This document shows positions 62,589-64,000 of a stretch of DNA of 64,000 nt, in pieces. The position numbers and the translations under genes were made by a program. Each line of letters opens with the position of its first letter. The first letter of the stretch is position 1. This DNA comes from Chitinophaga oryziterrae (GTDB taxonomy: Bacteria > Bacteroidota > Bacteroidia > Chitinophagales > Chitinophagaceae): assembly GCF_009758125.1 (NCBI RefSeq), contig NZ_WRXO01000001.1, positions 1,426,001 through 1,490,000 of the forward strand. The letters run 5' to 3'. Under the pieces are notes generated by a model. That model was not told the origin of the DNA. It saw only the letters and a list, made by a program, of their open reading frames with translations, and did no database searches.

Positions 62589-64000
62589 ATGAAAAAGCTA
62601 ATGTTTGTTTGCTTAATGCTGATCGGCCCTCTCTTAATTTCAAAAGCTTTTGCTGCTGATACAACAGTAGTAACTAGTCCTGACGGACAAATCCGGTTCA
62701 GGTTGTTTATCTCTCATCATCAGTTACAATATACGGTTACCTTCAGAAATGAAACGGTTATTGAAACATCTCCCATGATCCTGTCAGTTGATAATAAAAT
62801 ACTCACAGATGAGGTGAAACCCGGTACGGTTAAACGATATACTATCAATGAACGTTATCCCTGGATGGGAGTACATGCGTGGGCCATCAATAACTGTAAG
62901 GGTGCAGGCATTGCCCTGCAGCAGGCATCCGTAAATTACACATTGGAAGTACGGGTGTTCAATGAGGGCATTGCTTTCCGGACAGTGGTGCCAGGTGTTG
63001 CCGGAAAACTCCGCGTCCCCGACGAAGCAACGGTATTCAATATTCCGGCAGGTAGTGAGATCTGGTATCATGACCTGGTAATGCATTATGAAAGTGTGCA
63101 CACAAAGAAAATGATTTCAGCATTGCAGGCGGGAGAATGGGTAGCGCCGCCAGCCACTTTAAAATTACCACAGGGCATTTATGCTGCCATTACAGAAGCT
63201 AATCTTGTGAACTATAGCGGTATGGCGCTGGAAGCAGATGGAAATCGTGGCCTGGTGCTGCGCCTGGCACATCACCAGCCGGTTTCGTACCCGTATAAGT
63301 TACGTTACAGCGAAGAAGATGTTAACCGGTTGTCAAAACCGGCGGCTGTTAGTGGTACTATTACAACTCCCTGGCGGGTAGTGATGATTGGTGCAGATCT
63401 GAATGCGATGGTGAACAATGATATGGTACATGATCTCTGTCCGCCTCCTGATCCCAGACTCTTCCCGAAAGGAATATTGACTGACTGGATCAGGCCCGGG
63501 CGTGCAGTATGGAAGTACCTGGACGGCGGAGGGGAAGGCACGCCTGAAGTAATAAAGGACTTTTCAGCCAAAGCTGCTGCTTTGGGTTTTGAGCACAATA
63601 TCCTGGAAGGCTTCTGGGAAAAATGGAGTGATGAACAGATCACGGATGTGGTAAATGATGCTAAAAAACAGCATGTAAGTATTTGGGTATGGAAGCATTC
63701 CAAATACCTGCGGGATAAAAATGTGCGCCTTGCTTTTTTTAAACGATGTCATGACCTGGGTATAGCAGGCGTAAAAATCGATTTTTTTGATCATGAAGCT
63801 AAAGAGGTGGTGGACCTGTATTCCGCTATTCTTCGGGAAACTGCTGAATACCATCTTTTAACAGATTTTCATGGCGCCAATAAGCCCACAGGTCTGGCCA
63901 GGACCTGGCCTAATGAACTGACAAGGGAGGCGGTAAAAGGTATGGAGGCCAGCAAACTGGCAGACAGGGCCACACATGAAACAACGCTGCCTTTTACACG
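62589..64000 (+). CDS. GH97 family glycoside hydrolase, partial at the window edge
   Basis: 470 complete codons before the sequence ends; no stop is reached. ATG 62589 gives signal peptide MKKLMFVCLMLIGPLLISKA. The N-terminal beta-sandwich typical of GH97 (residues ~25-260; VVTSPDGQIRFRLFISHHQL) is followed by the TIM barrel: WKYLDGGGEGTPEVIKDFSA, GVKIDFFDHEAKEVVDLYSA, LLTDFHGANKPTGLARTWPN and EAVKGMEASK. The family contains alpha-glucosidases and alpha-galactosidases; the HGANKPTG to RTWPNE stretch is a GH97 signature. The expected ~650-700 residues means about 200 residues are missing. Co-transcribed with the GH105 gene. Confidence 0.93.
   Translation, partial: MKKLMFVCLMLIGPLLISKAFAADTTVVTSPDGQIRFRLFISHHQLQYTVTFRNETVIETSPMILSVDNKILTDEVKPGTVKRYTINERYPWMGVHAWAINNCKGAGIALQQASVNYTLEVRVFNEGIAFRTVVPGVAGKLRVPDEATVFNIPAGSEIWYHDLVMHYESVHTKKMISALQAGEWVAPPATLKLPQGIYAAITEANLVNYSGMALEADGNRGLVLRLAHHQPVSYPYKLRYSEEDVNRLSKPAAVSGTITTPWRVVMIGADLNAMVNNDMVHDLCPPPDPRLFPKGILTDWIRPGRAVWKYLDGGGEGTPEVIKDFSAKAAALGFEHNILEGFWEKWSDEQITDVVNDAKKQHVSIWVWKHSKYLRDKNVRLAFFKRCHDLGIAGVKIDFFDHEAKEVVDLYSAILRETAEYHLLTDFHGANKPTGLARTWPNELTREAVKGMEASKLADRATHETTLPFT

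Overview
The window is a stretch of Bacteroidota chromosome, most likely from Chitinophaga or a close Chitinophagaceae relative. The evidence is an ECF sigma/FecR/SusC/SusD cassette, a type B T9SS (gliding-motility type) C-terminal domain, Bacteroidota-type -7 boxes of the TAnnTTTG form, GH105 and GH97 enzymes, a tricorn-like S41 protease and many short lipoproteins. I made no database comparison; family calls come from reading motifs.

Layout. 1-35.3 kb is mostly ordinary chromosome: the 3' end of a tricorn-type protease, a GlxA-type regulator followed by a minimal ethanolamine operon (permease-eutB-eutC), an ECF-sigma/anti-sigma/SusC/SusD transport unit, msrA, a MutS2 relative lacking the Smr nuclease domain, a MarR gene framed by two identical 12-bp palindromes, an AraC-regulated RND efflux operon, a DsbA-fold protein without its cysteines, several GNAT acetyltransferases, a thiD-DoxX-DUF2071-methyltransferase-membrane protein operon with overlapping genes, and a large T9SS-secreted PKD protein.

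35.4-50.1 kb is an accessory island anchored at tRNA-Ser(TGA). It is divided by four related boundary repeats (A 36.6 kb, B 39.7 kb, C 45.0 kb, D 50.05 kb). B and C match at 102 of 107 positions. Between them lie separate cargoes: A-B holds a HEPN-like protein plus a stand-alone DUF262 protein; B-C holds an XRE/ImmA-type metalloprotease regulator plus a PIN-like protein and a small gene split by an IS21 element with an 8-bp target duplication; C-D holds two lipoproteins, an IS630-type element and a HigBA-like pair whose antitoxin is frameshifted. This looks like a defence/toxin-antitoxin cassette array with no integrase gene of its own in the window.

50.3-64 kb carries a second S41 peptidase, an SDR/HxlR divergent pair, a secreted M60-type metallopeptidase, and a 1127-residue multidomain protein with an N-terminal lysine-rich, histone-H1-like tract, a central ADP-ribosyltransferase-like domain (R702, S723-A-S725, Q765-R-E767) and a C-terminal Fic motif (1068-1079). 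This protein and the HEPN-DUF262 cassette are the best candidates for undescribed biology. The window ends in a carbohydrate locus (GH105, then a GH97 gene that runs off the edge).
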